Positions 44,385 to 53,696 are shown, counted from the stretch's first letter. The stretch is DNA of 59,794 bases from Candidatus Hydrogenedentota bacterium (GCA_020848835.1 JADLHJ010000014.1:1-59794), one strand, 5' to 3'. Notes: generated by a model from the letters alone, not told the origin. Made by a program: numbers and translations.

Positions 44385-44581
44385 GCCAGTTCAAGGTTGA
44401 GATTACCGAAAAAAGATGACCATTTGGAGTGCGGTGGCGGAGCGGCCAGCGTCGACACCGCTTTGGCTGTCATGGCAGTGAGCCGATGAATTGTGACACG
44501 ACAGGCAAAGCGGCGTCTGCCCGCCGCCGCACTCCATATAGCGCACGGTGCTTTAGCGGTCAAGATCATCTCAAAAAAGTC

Positions 44582-44610
44582 TTTACCAATCTGCGCAACC
44601 CGCCTATAAT
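44582..44610 (+). promoter_or_regulatory. Promoter upstream of the 44682 gene
   Basis: TTTACC (44582-44587), a 17-bp spacer and a perfect TATAAT (44605-44610) lie 71 bases before the chosen start. It is the best -10 box in the window and lies in the 297-bp gap after the DASS gene, which otherwise shows nothing recognisable. Confidence 0.6.
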
Positions 44611-44681
44611 CGGTTTCGGCTGTGACAGCGCGAATTTCAGGGGAGGGGCCCGTGGCTGTGGGTGTGCTGAGGGATTGCACT

Positions 44682-45344
44682 ATGCCCGAAGAATGCCCTG
44701 TCCGCGCCAAACTTACCTCCAGCGATGATCCTATCAGCGCGCTCAAGTCCGCCAGTGAAGCGGTGTTGAATGCATATTGGAACGACAAAGACGTCGCGAC
44801 ATGCAAGCGCAATGCGAAGACGGCTATTGCTTGGGGGTTGGAGCACGCCGACGCGCTTGGCGACGATGAAAACAAATCCGATATTCTGGGTGCGGTCAAA
44901 CCCATCGCATACAACCTGGCATCTTTTCTTTGGACGGGTTGGGACGAGCCTGGCATCGTGCTCGCGCCTGGCGATCACGCGATCGGTGAAGAAGCCGCAC
45001 TATTGAATTTGCGCCTTGCGGCCGAATTGCGGCGCGATGCCATTGCACAATGTCGTGCGCATTGGCTGGTTGGCGCGTTTCGCCTGACCGCAAATGATTA
45101 TGCGGCGGCGCGCGAAACATTTGCGCATGCAGCGCGATTCGCGGAAGATGGAGACGGTCCTGCAGACGCGGCATTGAACCGCGCATACGCAGCATTGGCG
45201 GCTGTGTTTGAAAACGGTCGCAGTCAAGAATTCATCGATGTATATACGTCCGCGTTGGACGCGTTGGCAAACGTCGAAGACGGCGCGGATTATGTCGTAC
45301 AAGTAAAGAAAGCGGAGAAAGTAGTTTCGCGAGAGCACGCGTAA
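44682..45344 (+). CDS. Hypothetical alpha-helical protein
   Basis: The 220-residue protein is rich in Ala/Leu helices (AAELRRDAIAQCRAHWLVGAFRL..YAAARETFAHAARFAEDG) that suggest a TPR-like repeat solenoid. There is no signal peptide and no named family. The ATG at 44682 is chosen for GAGGG 8 bases upstream; an upstream in-frame GTG at 44622 lacks one. It precedes the GspE/PilB ATPase gene by 32 bp, so the two may be co-transcribed. Confidence 0.65.
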   Translation: MPEECPVRAKLTSSDDPISALKSASEAVLNAYWNDKDVATCKRNAKTAIAWGLEHADALGDDENKSDILGAVKPIAYNLASFLWTGWDEPGIVLAPGDHAIGEEAALLNLRLAAELRRDAIAQCRAHWLVGAFRLTANDYAAARETFAHAARFAEDGDGPADAALNRAYAALAAVFENGRSQEFIDVYTSALDALANVEDGADYVVQVKKAEKVVSREHA

Positions 45345-45376
45345 AACTTGGGGCGAAAGGGGCAAGGGGCAAAGGC

Positions 45377-47362
45377 ATGGCGGAAGAACAACGGCAGGCA
45401 ACTTTAGGCGACGCGCTCGTCAAGGGCGAGGTCATCACGCGCGAGGAACTGGACAAGGCCAAGGCGCGTGAAAAAGAAACCGGAGTTCCGTGGACGCGAT
45501 CTCTGCTGCAAATGGGCAAGGTGACGTTCGCGGCGATCGATCAGGGATTGCGCACGGAAATTCATATCCCGGGCATCACATCGAAGTCGAAAGACCAATC
45601 CACGCTCGGCGATGCGCTTGTGGCGATGAAGGCCATCACCAAAGACCAGCTCAATCAGGCGCTCACCGAACAAAAGCGGTCGGGCCGTCTCCTTGGCGAA
45701 ATATTAATGAGCCGCGGGCTGGTCACGCGCCGGATCATCAATTCCGCTCTCGCAAAACAGTACGACCTCGAGTTTAGCGAGCTGGATGAAACGCCAAGTT
45801 ATCAAAGCGCGCTCGAAGCCGTGCCGGAAGCATACGCGCTGAAGTTCCAACTGATTCCCGTCGCACTTGAAGGCGAGAATCTGAAGTGTCTTATCAGCAA
45901 ACCACAGGTGCGCGCAAGCCTCGGCGACTTGGGCCGCATGCTGGGCAAACATCTGCACCCCTTGATGACCAATTGCGATAACATTGCCGCGGAAATTCGC
46001 GCGCGCTACGCTGGCAGCAAGGGAGTCGTTGCCGGATCGAAGAAGACTGCAGAACCACAAAAACCCACCCTCAAACAGAAAACCACCGGCGATGGCAAAC
46101 AGCAGCCCGCCAAAAAAGGCAAGAAGGCGGAAGCGCCGAAAGAGGAGACGAAGCCCGTGAGCACTGTAACGGATGTAAAAGAAAAACGCCGCTTCGACGA
46201 AATCGCCAAGGAAGCCGAAGGCGCGCCGGTGATCAAATTGGTCTCGACCATCATTGAAGGCGCGATCAATTCCGGCGCCACCGATATCCACATGGATCCG
46301 CAGGAACCGGAGATGCGCGTGCGCTACCGCATCGACGGCGTGCTGCACGACGTGATGAGCATCGCGCCGGAGATCGAAGCCGCAGTAGTGTCGCGCATCA
46401 AGATCATGTCCGAACTCGACATTACTGAGACGCGGCGCCCGCAGGACGGCCACATCCGGATTGAGACAAAGGAACGCGAGTTCGACGTGCGCGTGGCGAC
46501 TTTGCCAACCTATCTTGGCGAACGCGTCGTGTTGCGCCTGCTCGACCAGAGCACCGTGCTATCCGGAATCAAAGACCTGGGACTCGAGTCCGACGACGAA
46601 AAGATTTTGACGCGCGTTATCAACCAGCCCTACGGCATGATCCTCGTAACTGGTCCGACCGGTTCCGGTAAGACCACCACGCTCTACGCCGCGCTCAACC
46701 AGAAGAACGTCTTGACCGACAGTATCGTCACCCTCGAAGACCCGGTCGAGTACCAACTCTCCGGCATTAACCAGGTACAGATCGACACGGACATCGAGGT
46801 GACCTTCGCCTCGACCTTGCGTGCGGCATTGCGCCAGGACATCGACGTGTTGCTGGTCGGCGAAATCCGCGATGCAGACACCGCGCGCATCGCCATCCGC
46901 GCCGCCATGACCGGTCACCTGGTCTTCAGCACGCTGCACACGAACGACGCCCCCGAGGCCGTCTCGACGCTGCGCAACATGCAGGTGCCGTCATACCTCA
47001 TCGCCAGCGCGTTGACTGCGGTGGTCGCCCAGCGACTTGTACGGAAGATTTGCCCCGATTGTCGGGAGGGATTTGTGCCGTCAAAGCCGCTACTCAAGTC
47101 GCTACACCTCCCGGAGACAACGAAAAAACTGTTCCGCGGCAAGGGTTGCGATTCCTGCTATCACACGGGTAACCATGGTCGGACAGGTATCTTCGAAATT
47201 ATCGAAATTACAGAAGATATCCGCCGGATGATCGCCGCCGACGAACCGATGGAAAAGATTGTAAAGTCGGCGAAGTTGAAAACAATGGCCGACCGCTGCC
47301 GCCAGAAGGTGAAGGATGGCATCGTCGCGCCTGAAGAATTCCTGCGCGTCATTCGCACGTAA
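45377..47362 (+). CDS. Type II secretion / type IV pilus assembly ATPase (GspE/PilB)
   Basis: Cytoplasmic hexameric ATPase that powers pilin or pseudopilin polymerisation. The 661-residue protein has N-terminal MshEN-type regions (about 5-215, with repeated TLGDALV..I(T)xxQL patterns) and a Lys/Pro-rich linker (about 215-265). The ATPase core has Walker A GPTGSGKT (426-433), the Asp box TLEDPVEY, Walker B VGEIRDADT, the His box LVFSTLHTND, and the zinc tetracysteine C559/C562 and C591/C594. AAGGGG is 7 bases before ATG. No other secretion genes are in the window. Confidence 0.93.
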   Translation: MAEEQRQATLGDALVKGEVITREELDKAKAREKETGVPWTRSLLQMGKVTFAAIDQGLRTEIHIPGITSKSKDQSTLGDALVAMKAITKDQLNQALTEQKRSGRLLGEILMSRGLVTRRIINSALAKQYDLEFSELDETPSYQSALEAVPEAYALKFQLIPVALEGENLKCLISKPQVRASLGDLGRMLGKHLHPLMTNCDNIAAEIRARYAGSKGVVAGSKKTAEPQKPTLKQKTTGDGKQQPAKKGKKAEAPKEETKPVSTVTDVKEKRRFDEIAKEAEGAPVIKLVSTIIEGAINSGATDIHMDPQEPEMRVRYRIDGVLHDVMSIAPEIEAAVVSRIKIMSELDITETRRPQDGHIRIETKEREFDVRVATLPTYLGERVVLRLLDQSTVLSGIKDLGLESDDEKILTRVINQPYGMILVTGPTGSGKTTTLYAALNQKNVLTDSIVTLEDPVEYQLSGINQVQIDTDIEVTFASTLRAALRQDIDVLLVGEIRDADTARIAIRAAMTGHLVFSTLHTNDAPEAVSTLRNMQVPSYLIASALTAVVAQRLVRKICPDCREGFVPSKPLLKSLHLPETTKKLFRGKGCDSCYHTGNHGRTGIFEIIEITEDIRRMIAADEPMEKIVKSAKLKTMADRCRQKVKDGIVAPEEFLRVIRT

Positions 47363-47396
47363 CTTACGTTAGAACACAACGCAACCGATGCTGTTG

Positions 47397-47434
47397 GGCA
47401 CCTACCCGCAAAATCTGGGGTAGGTGCCTTAACA
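47397..47434 (+). terminator. Terminator after the GspE/PilB gene
   Basis: A perfect 11-bp stem GGCACCTACCC (47397-47407) / GGGTAGGTGCC (47418-47428) with a 10-base loop is followed by TTAACATT. It isolates the candidate origin from upstream transcription. Confidence 0.7.
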
Positions 47435-48121
47435 TTGCTTGCTTTTCCCATGACCCTTTGCTAGCATGTCGCGCGGGGAAACCACCGCAGATATTCCGGT
47501 GCTGTGTATAAGGTGTGGATAATTTCATGTTCCCGGTCTGCACCAGACCCGTTTCACCACCTCGGCCCAGCATCGCTAAGTCCGCGTTTCACCGTACAAC
47601 CAACGCAACTCCGCGCCTCGTTTTCGACACGGCAAAGCGTAGGTAAACCCAAACAGTTGAATCGTTTATATATCCGTCAAACCCGTTGATGTGTTTCACA
47701 TGTTTCATTTTACTTTGCATCAGATATACGGTGAAAAACCTGTGGAATCATTCCGGTGAAAAGTTAGCAAACGTGCTATAGCACCATGTGGATAAGTCGA
47801 AACATCTCGGATGGACGGATGTGGATAGTTCTGTGGAAAACACCATGTTTACGCGGTGGAAAAGTCCGAATTAATGTTGATGTTATCAACATACTTTTTC
47901 CTAAATTAGCGTCGGTATTTTCTTATTGTGGATAACGGGAAACGGAACACATAAGTTTTCCCCAAGGTATTCACTTTGGAAGTACCTAGCATCCTGTGAG
48001 TTAGGGTGGATATACACAGTTTAAACACGCTTACTATTATGACTACTGTTTTTATAACTAAGAATAGAATAGTTCTCTTTGAATAACCATCGAATCATGA
48101 CCGTGTAGTGGAGAAGATCGA
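47435..48121. other. Candidate chromosomal origin (oriC) upstream of dnaN
   Basis: No gene is supported in this gap. It holds four perfect DnaA boxes TGTG(G/T)ATAA, all in the same orientation: 47503-47511, 47514-47522, 47787-47795 and 47927-47935. One-mismatch versions occur at 47820-47828, 47832-47840, 47883-47891 and 48010-48018. An AT-rich stretch at about 48030-48080 just before dnaN could be the unwinding element. Two more perfect boxes lie beyond dnaN. Origin status is inferred from box density and the dnaN neighbour; dnaA itself is not in the window. Confidence 0.75.
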
Positions 48122-49228
48122 ATGAAGATTCGCATTCCCAGGCAAGAACTGCTCGACGCCGTCAACAAGGTAAAGACGGTCGTCTCCCCGAAGTCGGCCT
48201 TGCCGATCCTATCCCATATCTTGATTGAAGCGGACGAAGGACAGCTGAAGCTGACCGCAACCGATCTAAAGGTCAGTATAGAATGCACGGTGGATTGTAC
48301 GGTTAAAGAAAGCGGTTCGTTGACGGTATCGTCACAGCGGCTTTCATCCATTCTCGCCGAACTCCCGGAAGGCGAGATTACGCTTGATCTTGCCGGTAAC
48401 AACGTCATTAATCTCGAATGTGGGAAGATTAAGACCAAGCTGTTCAGTATGAGTGCGGAGGAATTCCCGCCGGTTCGCGCCTTTGAAGGCGTGGAGCCAC
48501 TGGTTATCGAGCAAAAGCTGCTCAAGAAGATGTTTCAGAAAACCAGCTTTGCTATCTCTACGGACCAAGGCCGCTATAACCTCACAGGTCTATTGTTTGA
48601 GCTGGCGGACGGAAAACTCACGGTGGTGGCCACTGACGGCCGGCGGATGAGCCTGTATTCCGAAAAGGAAGGCATCCCGAAGGGAATTAATACCAAGGTC
48701 ATCATCCCCGGGAAAATGATCAACGAGTTAGAACGTTTGCTTGCCGATAATGGCGAAGTCCACGTTTACTTGGACGAAGCCCAAGCCGCATTCCAGTTTG
48801 ATTCCTTGCGATTGGTCACCGCGCTTATCGAAGGCAATTTCCCAAATTACGACATGGTTATCCCGAAGAAGCACGACAAGGAAGGTATCCTGCCGACCTC
48901 CGTCTTTATGGAAGCCATGCGCCGTACCCGTACAATGACCAACGATAAGTTCAATTCCGTGCGCATCACAGTTAACGGCTCGAACATGAAGCTGAACGTG
49001 GTCACACCGGAAGTCGGCGAGTATGAAGAAGAGCTTGAGGTTGAATTTGACGGCGGGAACCTGGATATCGCCTTCAATCCCGATTATGTGCTGGAAGTGC
49101 TACGCCGTGTCGAGACCGAGAAACTTGTACTTGTTCTAAAAGATGCCTCCAGCCCGGGCCTAATCAAGCCATACGAAGAGAAGTCGTCGCACCAGTATCT
49201 CAACGTGGTGATGCCAATCCGCCTGTAG
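48122..49228 (+). CDS. dnaN: DNA polymerase III beta sliding clamp
   Basis: Ring-shaped processivity factor. The 368-residue protein contains three clamp domains, with MKIRIPRQELLDAVNKVKTVV at the start, LPILSHILIEA, TDLKVSIEC, YNLTGLLFELADGKLTVVATDGRRMS, and the C-terminal VVMPIRL that forms part of the ligand pocket. GGAG lies 7 bases before ATG. It is usually found next to dnaA at oriC; here a dense DnaA-box region takes that place. A hairpin with a DnaA box in its loop follows the stop. Confidence 0.96.
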   Translation: MKIRIPRQELLDAVNKVKTVVSPKSALPILSHILIEADEGQLKLTATDLKVSIECTVDCTVKESGSLTVSSQRLSSILAELPEGEITLDLAGNNVINLECGKIKTKLFSMSAEEFPPVRAFEGVEPLVIEQKLLKKMFQKTSFAISTDQGRYNLTGLLFELADGKLTVVATDGRRMSLYSEKEGIPKGINTKVIIPGKMINELERLLADNGEVHVYLDEAQAAFQFDSLRLVTALIEGNFPNYDMVIPKKHDKEGILPTSVFMEAMRRTRTMTNDKFNSVRITVNGSNMKLNVVTPEVGEYEEELEVEFDGGNLDIAFNPDYVLEVLRRVETEKLVLVLKDASSPGLIKPYEEKSSHQYLNVVMPIRL

Positions 49229-49240
49229 CACGCACGACAA

Positions 49241-49269
49241 ACCGGGTTGTGGATAACTACCCGGTTTTC
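49241..49269 (+). terminator. dnaN terminator-like hairpin with a DnaA box in the loop
   Basis: AACCGGGT (49241-49248) pairs with ACCCGGTT (49260-49267), followed by TT. The 11-base loop contains a perfect DnaA box TGTGGATAA (49249-49257). Confidence 0.6.
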
Positions 49270-49458
49270 CTGACTTGTAGTGCAAGGATTGCGCGCTTGT
49301 GGTGTTCGTAATTCCATCGCACCGCGAAAGTGTGCAATTGATTACCTCGTATAAGTCCTTGTCGCGAAAGTATGGTTTGTAGCGTTTTTACCCGCCAGTA
49401 GCGTCTTTCTGGAATTTTCAATAACCCTTCAAAATCTGTCAACTGTGGTTTCTTGTGG

Positions 49459-49467
49459 TGTGGATAA
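49459..49467 (-). promoter_or_regulatory. DnaA box downstream of dnaN
   Basis: Perfect TGTGGATAA, same orientation as the oriC boxes. It lies in the 294-bp gap between dnaN and the zinc-ribbon gene, 56 bases before that gene's start, so it might also affect its expression. Confidence 0.6.
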
Positions 49468-49522
49468 CTTGTGAGTATTGGGGATATCCTCGAATAGAAC
49501 CCTAACTCCGAGGATACCGCTC

Positions 49523-49702
49523 ATGGATCCAGAAAAACGCGCTCCCGGTTGGACGATTCGCTGCCGACGCTGTGGTTTCACCGAACCGTGGGGAAAGTAT
49601 GGAATTCGGCTTTGGGCGTGGGGCACAGAATACACGATAGGCCGTTGTGCCAACTGCGGGCGCTTCGCTACGTTCGCAATCGAACGAAAACGGAAAGGCT
49701 AG
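49523..49702 (+). CDS. Small zinc-ribbon protein
   Basis: The 59-residue protein has two CxxC knuckles (IRCRRCGFTEPWG and GRCANCGRFATF) that predict a single zinc ribbon. The residues between are aromatic (GIRLWAWGTEY). GAGG lies 9 bases before the ATG. No family name is recognised; a nucleic-acid-binding or protein-interaction role is only a guess. Its last 4 bases overlap the end of the convergent alginate-lyase-family gene. Confidence 0.65.
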   Translation: MDPEKRAPGWTIRCRRCGFTEPWGKYGIRLWAWGTEYTIGRCANCGRFATFAIERKRKG

Positions 49703-50868
49703 GGGATCGCCGGATACATCAGGTGATCCAAGCCGATCGGTTCCAGCGTGGACGCGAATACGCTTAACGCCTCAGAATAAGAAGAATTTCCGTACGCAAC
49801 GGCGGCACGGCGCAGCACAGGGTAGAACGCTTCCGGCTTAAATTCATTGAGTTGCTTCGCTTTCCAGTCTTTCTCTCCCGTTGCAAAGGGCAAGAGATAA
49901 TCAATTGCTACGCGTATGCCGCCTCCATTTGGCGGCGTGAAATTCCATAAGTCTACGTTTACTCGTTCACCCAACATCGCGAGGCGCACCATGGCGTCCA
50001 GATTCATTACGCTGTAGTCCCATGATTTTGTCCGCATCAACTCCAAGGGTTGTTTACCATCCGGAAGGATTTGTTTGGCGATGCGTTTTTCCGCGGCCTC
50101 TCTCACCATTCGACTTGCGAGTTCTGTGTTGCCGCCCTCGAGTGCAAAGGTCGCGACTTGCACGTCGTACCAGGTACCGTGATTGTTCAATGCTTTGGAT
50201 TCTGCGATGCCGAATTCACTTTCCTGAAGCCAATTCGCAAAATCCGAGAGCCATTTGCTCCACGCGGTTTTGTCTTCCATAGTCCACGCGCCGGATGACT
50301 CAATAATCTTCACGCAGTCTATCAACTCAAGTATGGTCATGCCGCGAATGATTCCCGTACGTGATCCCGTGTTCACGCCCGGAACATATTGCGCGTAGTT
50401 CAGATTAGGTTTCATGCGCGTTGCCGGCGATACGAACCACGCGCGCATCGTTGACGCAGCTTTTTCCGCATACTTCATTTCGCCAGTCAGCCGCCACGCA
50501 ATTGCGCAGAATTTCACCGTGTCGGCCATGCGAAAATATGCAACGCGATCATAGTCGTCTGATTCTGCTGCCGGATTAAGTTGACCGTCTTTATTTACAA
50601 AAGGCGTGCCATCCGCGCTGTCTGGATTGGGCCAGTAGTATGGCGAGAGGGAATAGTAATCGTGCTTATCGCCACTCGCGGCGACGGCCGTCTTATCCAT
50701 CACCGTTTTTACGGGAAGCGCGAATAATTTGTCCGCTTTCGTTATTGCTTCCTTCGCGGCCTGCGGATATGTCTTCAGCAACGCCTCACGCGGCGTAGCA
50801 TCTTCCGTGTGAGCCATCGTGATCGATGCCAACACTACGCAAACAATTATTCGCTGGATATGAGTCAT
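49699..50868 (-). CDS. Secreted alginate-lyase-family protein
   Basis: The 389-residue protein has a signal peptide (about 1-19). The alginate-lyase (PF05426) all-alpha toroid shows HDYYSLSPYYWPNPDSADGTPF, NLNYAQYVPGVNTGSRTGII and the catalytic-region ESKALNNHGTWYDVQ. It is predicted to cleave uronate-containing polysaccharide in the periplasm or outside; many family members act on substrates other than alginate. ATG has GGAG 8 bases upstream. It is separated from the next gene by a rho-independent terminator. Confidence 0.87.
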   Translation of the reverse strand: MTHIQRIIVCVVLASITMAHTEDATPREALLKTYPQAAKEAITKADKLFALPVKTVMDKTAVAASGDKHDYYSLSPYYWPNPDSADGTPFVNKDGQLNPAAESDDYDRVAYFRMADTVKFCAIAWRLTGEMKYAEKAASTMRAWFVSPATRMKPNLNYAQYVPGVNTGSRTGIIRGMTILELIDCVKIIESSGAWTMEDKTAWSKWLSDFANWLQESEFGIAESKALNNHGTWYDVQVATFALEGGNTELASRMVREAAEKRIAKQILPDGKQPLELMRTKSWDYSVMNLDAMVRLAMLGERVNVDLWNFTPPNGGGIRVAIDYLLPFATGEKDWKAKQLNEFKPEAFYPVLRRAAVAYGNSSYSEALSVFASTLEPIGLDHLMYPAIP

Positions 50869-50890
50869 GCAGAACTCCAAAAAGCGATAA

Positions 50891-50925
50891 CAAAAAGGGC
50901 GTCCAAGTTTAAACCCGGACGCCCT
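50891..50925 (-). terminator. Rho-independent terminator after the DUF6807 gene
   Basis: On the minus strand a 9-bp stem AGGGCGTCC/GGACGCCCT (50917-50925 and 50896-50904) with a 12-base loop runs into TTTTTG. It ends transcription of the DUF6807 gene before the alginate-lyase-family gene. Confidence 0.8.
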
Positions 50926-50945
50926 GATAGAGTTTAATGTTGTGC

Positions 50946-52331
50946 TTACTTTTTCTCGCGCTCGTGACCGGGAATGTCTTTGTGCGCGTCCACGCCTTTC
51001 GCATTCAGCTTGATGTCTGACCAATCTACTTTGGGCGGATTGATGTAGTCGGCATAGCGGTCCGCCACCTTCGCCGCTTTCACATCGCCCCGATGGACGT
51101 ACACGCGGTAGTTGAAGGTCAACGATTCACCCGACTTAATCGTGTAGTCGCCGTTCTGTTCTTTGTTGGTGAAATGGCTCAGACCAAAACAGTTCGCGCC
51201 CATGAGACCGTAGTCGCGCACGTGCCACGTCGTGGGATAGCGTAGATTGCTCGGATTATCGAACACGGTTACGCCATGCACGCCTTGTCCTTCAATGGTA
51301 CCGCTGTAATCACACCAGGGCGAGGGTTTGCCCCAGCATTCGGCCATTCCCGTCTTGCCTTCGGCGTTTGTGATGACACCCTTCGGGCGCACGACCAATT
51401 TACGCGAGGTGTCTTCCTGAACAAACGCGTCGGCTTCCTTCTTATCATCAAACATCTTGAGCACCGCGCCGCTCTTGTCAACGACCGAGTAGGTTTCGCG
51501 TTCGATGATCTGATCGTTCACGCGAAACGCGGCGATACCGCCTTCCTTCGTGTCGCCAAACTTTACGTCGCCATCGATGGTCGTAAACGCGACCCGTAGA
51601 TCGACAAGGCGCGCGGTCTTTTCGCCAGGATAGAAGCGATACTCGCGCTCTTCCTTGCAGACCGGCTTCTTGTCCGCCGACAACCACGTATTCTTCGCGT
51701 GAATCCAGCCATAGCCGTCGCCGGACCCGTAGGTAACTTCATCGCTCACCTCATAGCCGGCCTTCTCGTTTTTCTCGTCCCAACAGTCCGCGCCGTTCAC
51801 ATCGCCGTAGGACGACCAAAACGATTTCTGGTGCGGGTGGTCTGCGGTCATCAGCGCTTCGCCCATGGGATAGTCGCGGGTGATGCCGACGCTGCCGTCG
51901 CTCAACACGGGCCACAGATACGGTTTGCGCTGTTCTTTGTTGTATCTGTACGTGGTGAAAGGCACGTCGTCGATCACCACTTCAAGCGCGTCTCCCGCTT
52001 CGTTCTTTGTAATCTGCACGCGCGGCGGCACGTTGTCCTGTCGTACTTTCACCGTATATAGGTGCTCCGATTTCGGTTTTGCGCCTTCGGGCACAAAGGT
52101 GAGTTGACCTTCGCGCAAGGTCGCGGGAAATTCCTTGCCCGTTTTCGGCTCGACAATGCGGATGATTTCGCCATCGGCGATTGTGCCGTCGAAGGGAAGC
52201 GATACTGGCGCATCAATGCTCAACTGATCGTTTGCTTCGAGCACAATGGTTTTGCCGTCCAACCCCTGCGCGCTTGCTTGCAGAAATCCCGCGGCTACCA
52301 ACGCCGCACACAACGTCATTCGAGTGAACAT
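50946..52331 (-). CDS. Secreted DUF6807 (PmoA-like) family protein
   Basis: The 461-residue protein has a signal peptide (about 1-21, cleaving near QASAQG). The C-terminal domain has the features of the PF14100 family: FTTYRYNKEQRKPYLWPVLSDG, DHPHQKSFWSSYGDVNGADCWDE, TVFDNPSNLRYPTTWHVRDYGLMGANCFG. The PmoA name is historical; no methane-oxidation role is implied. Members are common in polysaccharide-degrading planctomycete-like bacteria. The second of two nearby ATGs (52331) is chosen because GGAG is then 6 bases upstream. Confidence 0.83.
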   Translation of the reverse strand: MFTRMTLCAALVAAGFLQASAQGLDGKTIVLEANDQLSIDAPVSLPFDGTIADGEIIRIVEPKTGKEFPATLREGQLTFVPEGAKPKSEHLYTVKVRQDNVPPRVQITKNEAGDALEVVIDDVPFTTYRYNKEQRKPYLWPVLSDGSVGITRDYPMGEALMTADHPHQKSFWSSYGDVNGADCWDEKNEKAGYEVSDEVTYGSGDGYGWIHAKNTWLSADKKPVCKEEREYRFYPGEKTARLVDLRVAFTTIDGDVKFGDTKEGGIAAFRVNDQIIERETYSVVDKSGAVLKMFDDKKEADAFVQEDTSRKLVVRPKGVITNAEGKTGMAECWGKPSPWCDYSGTIEGQGVHGVTVFDNPSNLRYPTTWHVRDYGLMGANCFGLSHFTNKEQNGDYTIKSGESLTFNYRVYVHRGDVKAAKVADRYADYINPPKVDWSDIKLNAKGVDAHKDIPGHEREKK

Positions 52332-52389
52332 GAACATCTCCTCTCTGGAGTGAATGGACTGAAAAGTTTTCCGGCGGAACCGGATAGTT

Positions 52390-53160
52390 CTACGCGCCGC
52401 CCAGCGCCGCCGCTTCCGCTTTGATTCGATCATACCAGTCGATCTCGACCACCTCAATGCCGCGAATGATGATAGGAAATTCCGATTTCTTGAGTGATTG
52501 AAAGAGTTCCAGCCCGCGCGTCAGGACGTCGTGGCCGAGCGTAAAGCCCGCGAGTTCTTCCTCGTGATAGAGGTCGGGCCGCGATTCCATAAGTGCTTTG
52601 GAGTTGTCCATGATCTCGACGGTCGCCTGGATAAGCTTTACGTTCGAGAGGTGCTCAAACAGTTTCAATATCTCATTGCGGAACGTAACCATTTCCTCTT
52701 CCGGCAAGTTCGCGACCATTTTCACCATGGGTTCGTGCTCGCTCACCTGCTCCGGCTTCAGCTTGTTCTTCTGCGCGTACTCGATGAGTTTCGATTCGAT
52801 CTTGCGCGTTTCGAGGTAGGCTTCGAGGGTATTGCGCCCGGCGGCGACCGCGGACGGGAACATGGTCCCAAGTTTCCAAACGGACTTGAAGGCAATCGTC
52901 ATCAGCGGCATCAAACGCCGCGGCGAACGAATGATTTCGCCCATGCGGTCGAAAGCATCATCCAGCTTGTCGCGGTTCTCCGAAGCAGGATAGATGCACT
53001 CCAGAAAATAGTCCCGCAACGCCGTGAGTTTTTCGTCGGTTATCGGCTTCAATTCCTTGAAGCGCCGGCAATTCTCCGGCAGGTACCGCAACCGCATCTG
53101 TTCGCGATAGACGTCAATGATCGCGTGTTTGAGCGCAAGGTCTTTTGATTTTGGCGGCAT
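52390..53160 (-). CDS. Hypothetical alpha-helical cytosolic protein
   Basis: The 256-residue protein has no signal peptide or membrane segment. It is rich in Lys/Glu/Leu and probably all helical (TRKIESKLIEYAQKNKLKPEQVSEHEPMV..LPEEEMVTFRNEILKLFEHLS). No family is recognised. It lies 31 bp downstream of the Trm112-like gene on the same strand, so co-expression is likely. Confidence 0.65.
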   Translation of the reverse strand: MPPKSKDLALKHAIIDVYREQMRLRYLPENCRRFKELKPITDEKLTALRDYFLECIYPASENRDKLDDAFDRMGEIIRSPRRLMPLMTIAFKSVWKLGTMFPSAVAAGRNTLEAYLETRKIESKLIEYAQKNKLKPEQVSEHEPMVKMVANLPEEEMVTFRNEILKLFEHLSNVKLIQATVEIMDNSKALMESRPDLYHEEELAGFTLGHDVLTRGLELFQSLKKSEFPIIIRGIEVVEIDWYDRIKAEAAALGGA

Positions 53161-53191
53161 AACAGTGCAGCCAATTCACTGCCTACGGTTT

Positions 53192-53446
53192 TTAAAGCTG
53201 ATTCAGCGGCACGGCCTCATCGATCAACATGATCGGAATATCGTCGCGGATGGGGTACATGTAGGCGCGGTCTTCGCGGACGAGGCCGCCGTCGATGCGT
53301 TCTTCGATGGTTTCGCCCGCACGATTCTTCAGGGAGCGCTGTTCGATCGCGGCGTTCGCCTTCGCGATTAGCGCGTCATCCGCGAGCGCCACGGGCGTCT
53401 TGTTCTCCGGACACACGAGAATACTCAACAATTCGGCATCGACCAT
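53192..53446 (-). CDS. Trm112-family small protein
   Basis: The 84-residue protein has LLSILVCPENKTPVAL at the start and YMYPIRDDIPIMLIDEAVPL at the end, the two conserved blocks of Trm112/YcaR proteins. These activate methyltransferases in eukaryotes and archaea; the bacterial partners are mostly unknown. An insert with extra charged residues (QRSLKNRAGETIEERIDGG) makes it longer than the usual 60 residues. Confidence 0.88.
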   Translation of the reverse strand: MVDAELLSILVCPENKTPVALADDALIAKANAAIEQRSLKNRAGETIEERIDGGLVREDRAYMYPIRDDIPIMLIDEAVPLNQL

Positions 53447-53484
53447 TTTCTTTGCACCTTCAGCCGACTACGCACGCACACCCC

Positions 53485-53520
53485 TCGTGCTCGTGCTCGT
53501 AATCGTGCCCGTAATCGTAA
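53485..53520. repeat. 6-bp tandem repeat, six units
   Basis: Hexamers TCGTGC, TCGTGC, TCGTAA, TCGTGC, CCGTAA, TCGTAA follow one another, then a partial TCGATC. It lies in the 250-bp gap between the Trm112-like gene and the zinc-binding gene pair; nothing else is visible there. Confidence 0.7.
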
Positions 53521-53696
53521 TCGATCCTTTCGGCTTCATGCCAATGCAACGGTGTGGTGAATTTCGAAAAGATCACAGGATTAATTACCATTCAGACTTG
53601 GCCACATTGAACCCTATTGCTTTTATAGATGTATGGGTGGTGGTTGGTGTTCCATATTCCCTAACAGTACGATTGTTCCCAAATAAGGGTCGAAAA

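Noticed and set aside
47504..47689. 61-codon ORF in the origin region
   Set aside because: No ribosome site and no recognisable sequence; overlaps the DnaA boxes.
53295..53696. Upstream extension of the zinc-binding gene frame
   Set aside because: It is antisense to the Trm112-like gene and crosses a 6-bp tandem repeat; the ATG at 53697 has a good ribosome site.
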